From Salinimonas iocasae (lineage in GTDB: Bacteria; Pseudomonadota; Gammaproteobacteria; Enterobacterales; Alteromonadaceae): 64,000 nucleotides of DNA. The notes below the pieces were generated by a model. That model worked only from the letters and a program-made list of their open reading frames with translations. It did not search any database and was not told the origin of the DNA. Both the position numbers and the translations under genes were made by a program. The stretch covers positions 806,001-870,000 of the forward strand of contig NZ_CP039852.1 in NCBI RefSeq assembly GCF_006228385.1, in the 5' to 3' direction. Shown here piece by piece: positions 16,387 through 25,897 of the stretch; positions within the stretch are counted from its first letter, which is position 1; each line of letters opens with the position of its first letter.

Positions 16387-17568
16387 CTACTTATTGTCTG
16401 ATGAAGATTTTGCCTCTTCTTCGCTAATATCTTTAACGTCTACAGTACCGCTATTCATCTCATGCTGCGCTTTTAGCTTCTGCAACATTTCCAGCTGAAT
16501 TGCGGGGAATCTGGTCGCCATCCGGGCTTTTTGTACCATTGACTGGTCCAGCGATGTCTCGACACCGGTCATACCTCCACTAGAGCCTTCGTTATACATC
16601 ATCTGCTCAGAGCGCACAGCATCCAGCAAAGCAGCACTATTAATCATTGCCGAACCGCCATAGTTTCGTGCGCCTCCGGTCAAATCAGCAATTTGCCAGT
16701 CGCTCATCTCAAACTCCAATTCGCGGGCGTTCACGATTTCTTCATAATAACGGTCGTCATCGACATAATTCAGAATGTGGGTTTTTAGTTTGACTTTATC
16801 GTTATCAAAGAAGGGGAGATTGTGCTTGTAGTACACTGAAATCTCACCATCGTAATAGGTCCCACGGTTTGAGTTTATAAATTCAACCGCGTTATCTTCC
16901 AGTTGCCGCCATACTCGACTACCCGTATAGGCTTCGTCACGAATGCTTGGGCCACCTATGTTGCCCTGAAACAGACCATAGATAACCACCGGCTGCTCGA
17001 ACTTTTCTTTTAAAATGGTAAAGTGGATGTCATGCAGGCTTAGCTCTTCACCCGCTACGGTAAGCACCTTATCGTGCAGCAGGGGGCTTTTCTCATCGTA
17101 GGCCAGCGCATCCTGCAGGCTACCGTTAAGCTCACGCTGTCCTATCTCATACAACATCGTAAAGTTGTAAAGATTCAGCCAATAAGCCAGCTGTTCGTCT
17201 TCAGACAGCATCGAAAGGGGCACCTGACTAGGTAATACCTCCAGGCTTTCCTTCAATGTGGTCAGCACTTTCATGACTTCCTCGTCTTGTAACGACTCAA
17301 AATGAAACCTGTTTCCCTCGAGTGCTGTTAGCCTGTTTATCCGGGAACGCATCCTGGTACCCGTAGTGGCCTGACGGGATACTTTTTTGCGGGTGGATCG
17401 ACCCACCACTAATACTTCTGCTTCCAGAAAGGCGTTCAAATCATCGTAGCTGACTTCCAGGTTTGAATCTTCCGTTGCACCTCTGAAAAGCTCAGGTAGC
17501 TTTTCTTCTGCTGCAAAGGACAGTGGGGTACTCAATGACAGGAAAAGTGCGAGGTATATCGGTTTCAT
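16387..17568 (-). CDS. Secreted DUF547-domain protein, copy 2
   Basis: A 393-residue protein with a Sec signal peptide (cleavage likely after PLSFAAE region). The DUF547 core is recognisable from the AYWLNLYNFTMLYEI motif (about residues 130-145), FQGNIGGPSIRDEAY and VKLKTHILNYVDDDRY. It acts in the periplasm or is exported; the biochemical role of DUF547 is not established. It is a close paralogue of the gene at 17780-18943 on the same strand; signal peptide and C-terminal tail (KAQHEMNSGTVDVKDISEEE) are the least conserved parts but still alignable. AAGGAG precedes the ATG. Confidence 0.8.
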   Translation of the reverse strand: MKPIYLALFLSLSTPLSFAAEEKLPELFRGATEDSNLEVSYDDLNAFLEAEVLVVGRSTRKKVSRQATTGTRMRSRINRLTALEGNRFHFESLQDEEVMKVLTTLKESLEVLPSQVPLSMLSEDEQLAYWLNLYNFTMLYEIGQRELNGSLQDALAYDEKSPLLHDKVLTVAGEELSLHDIHFTILKEKFEQPVVIYGLFQGNIGGPSIRDEAYTGSRVWRQLEDNAVEFINSNRGTYYDGEISVYYKHNLPFFDNDKVKLKTHILNYVDDDRYYEEIVNARELEFEMSDWQIADLTGGARNYGGSAMINSAALLDAVRSEQMMYNEGSSGGMTGVETSLDQSMVQKARMATRFPAIQLEMLQKLKAQHEMNSGTVDVKDISEEEAKSSSDNK

Positions 17569-17733
17569 TTGAACTCCTTTTATAGATATTCCGCATTAAT
17601 TCTGAATTTTATAATACACGGTATGCACAAAAAATGAACTAATAAAAGGAGGAGAATAAAACGGGGGATTGTCGGGCAATTTATTCAAGTTGTGAGCGGA
17701 TACGCAGCGAGAATTGGTTGGTTATACTATTTT

Positions 17734-17769
17734 GTTGTCACTCACAATTTGTAGATAGTGAGTGACAAC
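17734..17769. terminator. 12-bp stem hairpin between the two DUF547 genes
   Basis: GTTGTCACTCAC (17734-17745) pairs perfectly with GTGAGTGACAAC (17758-17769) around 12 nt. It sits 11 bases after the stop of the upstream paralogue (minus strand). It may terminate or protect that transcript. Confidence 0.5.
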
Positions 17770-17779
17770 TGTCCCATCA

Positions 17780-18943
17780 TTATTGCGTTTTAGATTTATT
17801 ACGCGCTTCTTCTTGCGAAATATCTTTCACCTCTACTGAGCCGTTGTTAATTTTATGCTTCACTTTCAATTTATTTAGCAACTCAATCTGGGCAGGTGAA
17901 AATCTTCCGACAAGCGGTGAACGCTGCACAAGCGAATCAGCTAGGGAGTTCTGAACATTGCCTGCCACCCCTTGCTGGTCTGAACGCACAGAGTCCATAA
18001 GTGCTGCGCTGTTGTTCATGACCGAGCCGCCGTATGATCGTGCACCACCTGTCAAATCGGCAATTTGCCAATCGCTCATCGCAAACTCAAGTTCGTCGGC
18101 AGACTCTATTTCCTCGTAATAGCGGTCTTCATCGATATAATTAAGTAGGTGTGTCTTCAGCTTTTGCTGGTTGTTATCAAAAAACGGCATATTATGCTCA
18201 TAGAAGACAGAAATTTTGCCATCGTAATAGGTGCCCCGGTTAGAGTTTATAAACTCCATGGCATTATCTTCCAGTTGACGCCAAACCCGTTTGCCGGTGT
18301 ACGCCTCATCACGAATGCTCGGACCGCCGATATTGCCCTGAAACAACCCATAAATAACCACTGGTTCGTCGTACTTTTCTTTTAAAATAGCAAACTGAAT
18401 ATCATTCAGGCTGAGTTGCTCACCCGCAACAGTGAGCACTTTGTCATTGAGCAATCCACCGTTTTCATCATAACCCAAATCATCTTTCAAACTTCCCGTA
18501 ATCTGGCGTTTAGAAATTTCATGTAGCATGGTGAAATTGTAAAGGTTCAGCCAGTAAGCCAACTGCTCATTTTTCGAAAGCAACGACAGCGGTACCTGAT
18601 CAGGTAATGTTTCCAGACTCTCTTTTAACGTGGTGAGTACATTGCTGACTTTTTCATCATCCAGGGAGTCAAAATGAAAGCGATTGGCCTCTAATGCAGT
18701 AAGGCGATTTACCCGGGAGCGCATAAGTGTTCCGGTCGTCACTTGTCTTTTCGCTTTTTCACGGGTAGAGCGGCCGATGACCAAAACTTCTGCATCTAAG
18801 AATGCATCGAGGTCGTCATAGCTCACGGCGAGCTGTGAATTTTCAGTAGCGCCTTTAAAAGCAGTCGGTAAGGCTGTTTCCGCCGCCATAGAAGAAGCTG
18901 AGAGCAACATAGTTGTGAGTAGACACAGATATCTTGAACGCAT
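17780..18943 (-). CDS. Secreted DUF547-domain protein, copy 1
   Basis: A 387-residue protein with a Sec signal peptide (MRSRYLCLLTTMLLSASSMA, cleavage after Ala-Ala region) and the same architecture as the neighbour: ATENSQLAVSYDDLDAFLDA at the N-terminus, AYWLNLYNFTMLHEI in the core, GLFQGNIGGPSIRDEAYTG, and KDISQEEARNKSKTQ at the end. The pair clearly arose by tandem duplication. Each gene has its own ribosome-binding site and 200 bp separates them, so they could be expressed independently. An AAGGAA precedes the ATG. Function is unknown. Confidence 0.8.
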   Translation of the reverse strand: MRSRYLCLLTTMLLSASSMAAETALPTAFKGATENSQLAVSYDDLDAFLDAEVLVIGRSTREKAKRQVTTGTLMRSRVNRLTALEANRFHFDSLDDEKVSNVLTTLKESLETLPDQVPLSLLSKNEQLAYWLNLYNFTMLHEISKRQITGSLKDDLGYDENGGLLNDKVLTVAGEQLSLNDIQFAILKEKYDEPVVIYGLFQGNIGGPSIRDEAYTGKRVWRQLEDNAMEFINSNRGTYYDGKISVFYEHNMPFFDNNQQKLKTHLLNYIDEDRYYEEIESADELEFAMSDWQIADLTGGARSYGGSVMNNSAALMDSVRSDQQGVAGNVQNSLADSLVQRSPLVGRFSPAQIELLNKLKVKHKINNGSVEVKDISQEEARNKSKTQ

Positions 18944-19080
18944 AGCAATTATTCCTTAATAGTCGATTCCTTTTTAAAGAGCGGCTGCTCAACATCGACT
19001 ATATATAAATGCTTTGTAATTTAAAACATAAAAAAGTGTTAAATTATGGTCAAAGAGTAGGCGGAAAAGGCAGTAGAAAT

Positions 19081-19114
19081 AAATAAAAAGCCCGACAGAA
19101 AGCGTATGCCGGGC
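19081..19114 (-). terminator. Rho-independent terminator
   Basis: On the minus strand a GCCCG...CGGGC stem is followed by TTTTTATTT, directly after the stop of the small secreted repeat protein at 19125. This is a textbook intrinsic terminator. Confidence 0.75.
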
Positions 19115-19124
19115 AGGCTGGGGA

Positions 19125-19607
19125 CTATTGCTTAACTACTAACGCGTTGTCGGCGATAAGTGCAAAGTTTTTGCTAATCAGGCGATTATGTGAGGCCAGA
19201 TCATTAGCTTGTTTAAGATCCTGATGGCACGCAGCGGGTTCTCCATTGGCGCACTTAAAGATAGCCCGGTTATTCAATGCTATTGCTTTATTATTCGCCG
19301 TTTTTACTGCCTGGTCACACGCAGATTCTGCTGAGGCAGCGTTGCCGCTGGCGACATGCGCTACGCATAGGTTGTTCAACAGGGGGGCACGACGCGAATC
19401 GATAGTGGTTTTCGCCAGCGCTGCCTCTGTTTTACGGATGCCGGCATTATAGTTACCCGATTCGATTTCTCTTACGCCATTTACATCCTCTACACTGGTT
19501 TTAAGCTGCAGACTGGTTTGTGCAGCGCTTGCAAGAGCACCAGGTGCTGCACAAACTGATGCAACAAGGAAGCTACTGACTAATAGTTTACGACGTAGTA
19601 ATTTCAT
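19125..19607 (-). CDS. Secreted tetratricopeptide-like protein
   Basis: About 160 residues with a Sec signal peptide (MKLLRRKLLVSSFLVASVCA..., Ala-rich cleavage region near residue 28). The mature part has three helix pairs with TPR-like spacing: VREIESGNYNAGIRKTEAAL, LNNLCVAHVASGNAASAESA and LNNRAIFKCANGEPAACHQD. Cysteines in these repeats may form disulphides in the periplasm. The second ATG (19607) is preferred over 19613 because GAGGA would otherwise abut the start. It is divergent from the CadC-like TPR regulator at 19820, suggesting regulation by it. Confidence 0.75.
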   Translation of the reverse strand: MKLLRRKLLVSSFLVASVCAAPGALASAAQTSLQLKTSVEDVNGVREIESGNYNAGIRKTEAALAKTTIDSRRAPLLNNLCVAHVASGNAASAESACDQAVKTANNKAIALNNRAIFKCANGEPAACHQDLKQANDLASHNRLISKNFALIADNALVVKQ

Positions 19608-19819
19608 GACCATTCCTCAACGTGTTGTAATTAGTAATGAATTCATCAATCAGGTAATCGCGAATCGCGTTAACTTTTATTGTGAGTCACTGTGCAAATG
19701 AGTATGGTGTGACGGTGTTTAACCCGCCTGATGAATGGGTGCGTAAAAGCTAATGGTTTTCTAAGGTTTGTTTAACACTCTGAATTGTTAAAGTTTTTTG
19801 TTTTGCTGGAAGCGCTAAC

Positions 19820-22138
19820 GTGTACGAAAAATTTAAAATAAACCATTTTTCGATCGACCCTGATGACAATACCGTCACCTGTGACGGCGATAAACGACAC
19901 GTTGAGCCTAAAGCCATGCAGGTGTTGTTAGCGCTGTCAGAGTTTGCAGAAAAGACGGTAAGTCGGCAGTATTTACTGGAGACCGCCTGGGGCAACAGGG
20001 TCGTTGTGGATGAGGCGCTTACGCGTATCATTTCACAGCTTCGTAATGTGTTAGATGACAGCAAGTCAAGAACACTTATTCAGACTGTGCCGAAGAAAGG
20101 GTACCGGTTAAACGCGCCTGTTATTCCTGTCACAGATGCGGTGGAGGATGCAGGCACAGCCGCGACACACATTGATGCAACGTCGCAGGCTGATGATACC
20201 CAGACAACCGCACAGGTTGAGGCACTTCATGCAGATGAGCCATCACAGCAAATGGCAGAACACAGAGCCGGCGATGCACAGCCGGTCTCCGGTGAAACCG
20301 CGCCAGCCCCTCGAGGTTCCCGCAAATCGATCATAATGCTGATTGAGGTGTTGTGTGTAATCGTTCTTATTATGCTTTGGTTCAGCACTAAAGACCCAGA
20401 TAGAGCGACGCCGCAAACCCAGTCAGTAGCCGTTTTACCCTTAAAGCCGATTGGTGATAGCCAACAAACAATATACCTCGCGCAAGGCTTGTCAGAGGAA
20501 TTGCAGGGCGCGCTATCTGGTTCTGAGGGACTCAGGGTGCCTTCACGTTATTCAACATTTGCTCAGGCAGACAACTATGACACGCCGTCAGATATCGCCC
20601 GGGCTCTGGAGGTTGAGTATCTTATTGAAGGTTCAATCGCAAAGCAGGCCGATGCCTTTAAGGTGGTTTATCGTCTTATCGATGCCGGGCTGGATAAAAC
20701 ATTGTGGTCACATTCTTATGAAGGTGAGGCCGTTGCGTTACCACAGATTACACAAAATGTTGCTGAACAGGTGAAGCAGTATCTGCAACCTGATTTATCG
20801 ACATTACCTACAGCGTCAGAGCCTGCCAACAGCACGTCGGTAGCTGCTTATCAGGCCTACATGCGCGGAAAATACTGGCTTATGAATGGTAAAACCAGTG
20901 AGTGGTTTATGCAGGCCAGTGCCGCGTTCAACCAGGCTATTGAAGCGGACCCTGATTACGCGCAGGCCTACGGTAGTCTTGCCTATATTTACGCACGATA
21001 TAATTTTCATGACGCTTATCTGCAACCTGATGATGCTATCGAAAAAGCGAGATGGGCTATTAATAAAGCGCTGGCCCTTGATCCGGATGAGCGAAATGCA
21101 CTGTTTGCGACAGCAATTTTGTCTACTGCCGGACAAGCGTTTAAAGAAGCCGAATCATCACTGGATAAAGTCCTGAACAAACATGGCGAGGACAGCACGG
21201 CCCTGTATCTGTATTCTGAATTACGTCTTGCGCAAAATCAGTATGATAAAGCCCTGAACCTGGCTCTGAAAGCTAAGCAGGTGGATCCGCTTTCTCCATG
21301 GATTAACGTTAACCTCGCAATAGTCTACTTTCATCGAGGTGAGTACTCACTCGCGCTCGAGGCTTCAAATTCCGCTATAAACGTTGATAAAAGTTATACC
21401 TGGGCTTATGTGTGGAAAGCTAAGGTTTTATTTGAATCCGGACGGCTCGATGAGGCGGTTCAGAGTATGACGGCCTGTCTGGAAATAGATGATGGCTCCC
21501 CGGTTAACACTGCGTTTACAGGGATCTTGTTTCTTGAGCTGGACATGCCAGATAAGGCCGACTCGTATTTCAGGCAAACGGCGGCGCTGTTCGGAGATTC
21601 AACAGACGCCAGATTCTGGAAAAGCTTTTTGCGCTTTGGTTATCGCCATAAAGATCCGGAGATAGCCAGGCAGTTGTTATCAGATTTACGACTACTGGAT
21701 AATCGAATCTTTACGCTAATGCCGCTATTTACTGCCTTATATCTTAAGGACGGACTGTCTGATGAGGGAGCAGAGCAAATTGTATCTCGCTTCGGTGAAT
21801 CAGCAATTAACGAACAGCAGCCTAACCATCTCAATAAAGAGATTCTCGCAGCTTACACTGTACTGACGAAGGGAGAAGCAGACTTCAGCTCCCTTTACCC
21901 TGAGGATAAAAAATCAAAACTTCAGATTCCGGTGATTTATCCGCTGCTGGCGGGTACGAAGCAAGATGTAGCTATGCCATTTACTACACGCGGAGCTGAC
22001 GACTTGAACTGGTGGCCATACATGTGGGTAGCGCAAGACTTTACCGCCAGGCAGTTCAGCGAGCAGATTAAGAAAAGCTATCAACAATTTATATTATTGA
22101 GAAAGGAGCAGCGCGAGCAAATAGAAACTTCGCGCTGA
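19820..22138 (+). CDS. CadC/ToxR-like membrane regulator with TPR domain
   Basis: A 772-residue protein. Residues 1-105 are an OmpR/ToxR-type winged helix (DNTVTCDGDKRHVEPKAMQV, then LIQTVPKKGYRL). A Gln/Ala-rich linker leads to one membrane helix (about 172-190, IIMLIEVLCVIVLIMLWF). The outer part begins with a TolB-like/adenylate-cyclase-associated segment (SVAVLPLKPIGDSQQTIYLA...) and continues with at least six TPRs (for example AFNQAIEADPDYAQAYGSLA). Such proteins bind DNA from the membrane in response to a periplasmic signal. It starts at GTG with a weak ribosome-binding site. It is divergent from the secreted TPR-like protein gene. Confidence 0.87.
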   Translation: MYEKFKINHFSIDPDDNTVTCDGDKRHVEPKAMQVLLALSEFAEKTVSRQYLLETAWGNRVVVDEALTRIISQLRNVLDDSKSRTLIQTVPKKGYRLNAPVIPVTDAVEDAGTAATHIDATSQADDTQTTAQVEALHADEPSQQMAEHRAGDAQPVSGETAPAPRGSRKSIIMLIEVLCVIVLIMLWFSTKDPDRATPQTQSVAVLPLKPIGDSQQTIYLAQGLSEELQGALSGSEGLRVPSRYSTFAQADNYDTPSDIARALEVEYLIEGSIAKQADAFKVVYRLIDAGLDKTLWSHSYEGEAVALPQITQNVAEQVKQYLQPDLSTLPTASEPANSTSVAAYQAYMRGKYWLMNGKTSEWFMQASAAFNQAIEADPDYAQAYGSLAYIYARYNFHDAYLQPDDAIEKARWAINKALALDPDERNALFATAILSTAGQAFKEAESSLDKVLNKHGEDSTALYLYSELRLAQNQYDKALNLALKAKQVDPLSPWINVNLAIVYFHRGEYSLALEASNSAINVDKSYTWAYVWKAKVLFESGRLDEAVQSMTACLEIDDGSPVNTAFTGILFLELDMPDKADSYFRQTAALFGDSTDARFWKSFLRFGYRHKDPEIARQLLSDLRLLDNRIFTLMPLFTALYLKDGLSDEGAEQIVSRFGESAINEQQPNHLNKEILAAYTVLTKGEADFSSLYPEDKKSKLQIPVIYPLLAGTKQDVAMPFTTRGADDLNWWPYMWVAQDFTARQFSEQIKKSYQQFILLRKEQREQIETSR

Positions 22139-22178
22139 AAAACAGGTATTAAATGCAAAGTGCCTGAAAGACTGGAGG

Positions 22179-22736
22179 TTAGTTTTTGGCAAATTTGCTC
22201 GTGCTGCCAAATGTTCTTTGATGCGACGCTTCATATTTTTGCTTTGCCGTAAGCATTTTTATAAAACTATCCCGAAAATGCGCGTTTTCCGAGTAGAGCT
22301 TTTTCATCAATGTCAGCTTTCGCGCTTTAAGCGTTTCCAGCTCCTTTGAGCCCAGTTGTGCAGAAGCACTACCCATGTTCAGGTTCGCCATTACATCACC
22401 CGGGCGGTTACTGTACTCCTGAAGCAGTTCACGGCGAATTCTGATATCAAACGCGTCACGGCATACTTTCTGCCGGGTATTAGAGCCCTTACGCTTTTCC
22501 CGGGTGCAAACATAGTGCATATCCGGGTCTTCCATTAGCGTGTTAAACGTGTCAAAAAGCGCATACTGGGCAAGCATAAACTCTTCTTTTAGTAATGAAA
22601 GAGGGCGCTGGCCGATAACTTGTATATTCTCGACATCGGGTTCGGCGCGTTGTTCCTGTGCTTCAGCAAAAGTGAGTGGGCTTAGCAAAGTTAAACTCAG
22701 GGAAAGTGATATAGTGCGAAAAAATCTATATTTCAT
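22179..22736 (-). CDS. Hypothetical secreted protein
   Basis: A 185-residue protein with a Sec signal peptide (MKYRFFRTISLSLSLTLLSP, cleavage after TFA). The mature part is charged and helical, with two cysteines (HYVCTREKRKGSNTRQKVC) that may pair. The segment IQVIGQRPLSLLKEEFMLAQ near the mature N-terminus recalls a short N-terminal motif seen in other alteromonad secreted proteins, but no domain is recognised. It is convergent with the CadC-like gene. AGGA precedes the ATG. Confidence 0.7.
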   Translation of the reverse strand: MKYRFFRTISLSLSLTLLSPLTFAEAQEQRAEPDVENIQVIGQRPLSLLKEEFMLAQYALFDTFNTLMEDPDMHYVCTREKRKGSNTRQKVCRDAFDIRIRRELLQEYSNRPGDVMANLNMGSASAQLGSKELETLKARKLTLMKKLYSENAHFRDSFIKMLTAKQKYEASHQRTFGSTSKFAKN

Positions 22737-22974
22737 GTGGACATCCTGTCGGTGAAAGCATCAAGTCATATTGAGTGATTAAGTACGTAACGCTGTGTGC
22801 AGCCCTTACAGAAAAATAGATTCAGTATCTGCCCGGACTGAGCGTTAGATGTATAGCTTAGCATATGACATTAACACTAAAACCTGTACCAAAGAGCCGA
22901 ATTAATATGGCTTATTTGTCGTATAATATGTTTAAATGCTGTTAAACATTTTCAGTTAACCTGAGAGGTGACGA

Positions 22975-23976
22975 ATGACATCTGGCACCAACGAACCACT
23001 TGTAGAACAAAGGGCTGATCCATTTATACATAAGCATACCGATGGCTACTACTACTTTACTGGTTCAGTTCCTACCTATGACCGTATCGAGCTTCGAAAA
23101 TCTAAAACGCTGGAAGGATTAAAAGACGCTGACACAGCGGATATCTGGTTCAAGCACGATAGCGGCCCGATGAGCCGACATATATGGGCGCCTGAAATAC
23201 ATTACCTGGATGGTAAATGGTACATCTATTTTGCCGCCAGCGAAGAAGAAGATATCTGGGCATTGCGCCCTTATGTGCTTGAATGCACAGGCCAGGATCC
23301 GCTCAATGATGAGTGGCAGGAGCTGGGCATGATGCAGGCTGCAGATGGCGATGACAAATCGTTTACCGACTTTTCTCTTGATGCGACGATTTTTGACAAT
23401 AACGGTAAACGCTATTTCTGCTGGGCTGAAAAGACCGGCGGGCAGTTTGCTGCATCTAACTTGTACCTGGCGGAGATGGAATCACCGATAAAGCTTAAAA
23501 CCGTTCAGTTTATGCTAACAACACCAGACTATGACTGGGAGCGGGTGGATTTTTGGGTGAATGAAGGTCCGGCTGTTATTAAACATGGAGGTAAAATCTT
23601 CATCACTTTTTCAGCCAGTGCAACGGGGGCATGCTATTGCATGGGTTACATGGAAGCGGATGAAAACGCAGATTTACTCGATCGTAACGCGTGGACGAAA
23701 ACTCGTCACCCTGTGCTTGAAACCGACTATGAGAAAAGTATCTACGGCCCCGGTCATAACTGCTTCACGATAGCTGAAGACGGCACAACGCCGTTATGTG
23801 TTTACCATGCCAGGGACTATGAAAAAGCTGTGGGCGAGCCTGCGGTAGTGCCCAAAACCGATACCCGGCCCCATGATGAAATCGTTAAGGATCCACTTTA
23901 CGATCCTAATCGTCATGCCCGGGTGCTAGAGGTTAAATTTGACGGGCAGGGTAAGCCGGTTTTTGAGCTTTATTAG
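22975..23976 (+). CDS. Glycoside hydrolase family 43 protein
   Basis: A 333-residue five-bladed beta-propeller glycosidase. GH43 hallmarks are RADPFIHKH near the N-terminus (general base Asp), SRHIWAPEIHYLDGKWYIYF, FSLDATIF (pKa-modulating Asp) and VNEGPAV (acid Glu). Closest functional types are alpha-L-arabinofuranosidase/beta-xylosidase-like enzymes acting on plant or algal polysaccharides. There is no signal peptide, so it probably acts on imported oligosaccharides. The sequence C-terminal to the catalytic domain is short. GAGGTGA precedes the ATG. It stands alone without transporters or other glycosidases. Confidence 0.88.
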   Translation: MTSGTNEPLVEQRADPFIHKHTDGYYYFTGSVPTYDRIELRKSKTLEGLKDADTADIWFKHDSGPMSRHIWAPEIHYLDGKWYIYFAASEEEDIWALRPYVLECTGQDPLNDEWQELGMMQAADGDDKSFTDFSLDATIFDNNGKRYFCWAEKTGGQFAASNLYLAEMESPIKLKTVQFMLTTPDYDWERVDFWVNEGPAVIKHGGKIFITFSASATGACYCMGYMEADENADLLDRNAWTKTRHPVLETDYEKSIYGPGHNCFTIAEDGTTPLCVYHARDYEKAVGEPAVVPKTDTRPHDEIVKDPLYDPNRHARVLEVKFDGQGKPVFELY

Positions 23977-24017
23977 TATAAGGTGGCTGCATCTAACTTC
24001 TGAAGCTATATCGTTAG

Positions 24018-24707
24018 TTAAGTTAAAGTCTGGTTATTTTGCTCGATAGTTTTTATAACCAGACTACCAAGCTGGCGAGTGTTATAAGGATTACCATTAC
24101 TGTTGAGTATACTGATTCTGAGTTGTTCTGCTAAATCACGAAGTACAGGCTTTGAAGGAGATACAAGTTTTCCTTTATCATAAACTTCGATAGTGCCGTT
24201 TTCTAATTCTTTTACAATGTAGTTACCCTTACTTACCGTTTTTATAGCAACAACATCTGATTTAGGTATAACCGATGTAACAAGTTTCGATAATGAAATA
24301 CAGGCTTTTCCTCTCTTGTCATCGGTACAGTTCATCAAGTCGATGACATTTTCTGTCTTATCGAAGAGCAATGTTTCTATTTGCATTTCTGCAGTGTTAA
24401 TCCGAAGAATGAGTATTTTGTCAACGATATTTAAAGTATTTAGATTGAAGGCGATGTGACCTGAACTATTCATCATTGCCGTAGTTTTAACTGATATTTT
24501 TTCACCATCAGCACCGACTACATCATAGCCTTTCTGATTAACTTCAGTGGCCATCTGGCCGTTTGAAATCAACGCTGCATATAACTCACCTATGCGCCCT
24601 ATCAAATGTCTCAACTCGGTTGGAGGTACACCCCAAGCCAGTTCCCGCTCAAACCATGACATGGCCTCACCCAGAGACTGAATTATCTGCATTTGAGTAA
24701 GTGCCAT
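24018..24707 (-). CDS. Probable PD-(D/E)xK-fold protein (DUF6998-like)
   Basis: A 229-residue protein. Residues about 34-76 show the restriction-endonuclease-like pattern IGRIGELYAALISNG, KGYDVVGADG, KISVKTT, giving a candidate Glu41 - Asp62 - Ser72-Val-Lys74 site. DUF6998 proteins have the same order with Glu/Gln in the xK motif, so catalysis here is plausible but not certain. The C-terminal 120 residues are unassigned. The gene is AT-rich relative to its surroundings and stands next to a NYN-domain gene on the same strand, which suggests acquired DNA. GGAG precedes the ATG. Confidence 0.6.
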   Translation of the reverse strand: MALTQMQIIQSLGEAMSWFERELAWGVPPTELRHLIGRIGELYAALISNGQMATEVNQKGYDVVGADGEKISVKTTAMMNSSGHIAFNLNTLNIVDKILILRINTAEMQIETLLFDKTENVIDLMNCTDDKRGKACISLSKLVTSVIPKSDVVAIKTVSKGNYIVKELENGTIEVYDKGKLVSPSKPVLRDLAEQLRISILNSNGNPYNTRQLGSLVIKTIEQNNQTLT

Positions 24708-24886
24708 ACACGCTCCGTGTGACGTTATAAATAAACCCGTTGTATATAGGTATAGCAGGAAACTAATTTAAGTGCCGCGTACTTTAGTCGACAGAGAGAA
24801 TAGATATGACAGCGGCTTAAAATTAAACTTTCGAAAGCCACCAAGTTTATATGACTACCGCTTTTTATGAAAATTACGTTGGGAAT

Positions 24887-25642
24887 TCAAACCGTTTTTA
24901 TCTTAGGACGGTAACGGACAAGTGACGCAGTTCCCTTACCTTTCTTTCGAGTTAACTCAAAGACTGTCGACAGGTTCACAATTACATCGGTAACTTTTTT
25001 TTCACCGTATGTTCGAGGGTCAAAGTCTGGTTTTGCTCTTTTCAGGAAACTTCCTGCCGGACCAACATTCACCCATCCATCTTCGTTTTGATAGAGTTCC
25101 CATGCCTTTAAAAAAGCAGGAATTAGCTCTTCTGCTCCATTAGAACTGTTTATAGGAGAGGTGGTTTGAGTGCTTTTATTCTTTTCGGATATCTGTTCAG
25201 AAGTCAGGTTTTCGGTGAAGACAAAATCATCACAAGCGTTTCTGAAAGAAACAGGCGTTTTTTTCTCACCCACCCCAAATACAAATTTTTCTGATTCCCG
25301 GAGGCGAGATGCCAAATTTGTAAAATCGCTGTCGCTGCTGACCAGAACAAAAGCATCAATGCGATTCGAATATAATAAGTCCATGGCATCGATAATCATT
25401 GAAGCATCCGTAGCGTTCTTGCCAGTGGTATACGCGAACTGCTGTATAGGCTGAATAGCAAGCTCGTTTAATGGTTTTTTCCAGTTTTTGAGTGAATCTA
25501 CAGACCAGTCGCCATATGCTCTTTTAATTAATACGTGGCCGTGTGCAGAAATCTCATCAAGTATTGCTGATAGCTTGCATAGCTGCGCATTATCCGCATC
25601 AACCAGAACAGCTATTTTTTTATGTCCGTCTAAATTTTTCAT
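24887..25642 (-). CDS. NYN-domain (LabA-like) RNase with LOTUS/OST-HTH domain
   Basis: A 251-residue protein. Residues about 9-155 form a NYN (PIN-like) nuclease domain: IAVLVDADNAQL, TTGKNATDASMIIDAMDLLY and LVSSDSDFTNLASRLRE supply the conserved acidic metal ligands. Residues about 175-245 are a LOTUS/OST-HTH RNA-binding domain (EELIPAFLKAWELYQNEDGW to VNLSTVFEL). This NYN-LOTUS layout is common in bacteria and is predicted to cut structured RNA; a role in stress or phage defence is often suggested but not proven. AAGGA precedes the ATG. Confidence 0.85.
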   Translation of the reverse strand: MKNLDGHKKIAVLVDADNAQLCKLSAILDEISAHGHVLIKRAYGDWSVDSLKNWKKPLNELAIQPIQQFAYTTGKNATDASMIIDAMDLLYSNRIDAFVLVSSDSDFTNLASRLRESEKFVFGVGEKKTPVSFRNACDDFVFTENLTSEQISEKNKSTQTTSPINSSNGAEELIPAFLKAWELYQNEDGWVNVGPAGSFLKRAKPDFDPRTYGEKKVTDVIVNLSTVFELTRKKGKGTASLVRYRPKIKTV

Positions 25643-25897
25643 AGTTGTCCTTGCCTATGAATCGAATAAACCTGAAGTAAGTGAGAAAGTCATAATGAAC
25701 ATAAGCTTACACTTAGTAATTTACTGATTCTTTATATTATCTTTATTCTGAGAAATTTAGGTATCAGTTCCGCGTCAAATGTATAGCATTGGTAGTTGAT
25801 TGTCGGATTTAGAAAATCTTAATTGCATCATCGTTTTCAGACTTTTATAGTCGAACGAGACCTACTCCTACCAACTGATCGTGATTTTAAATTTCAT

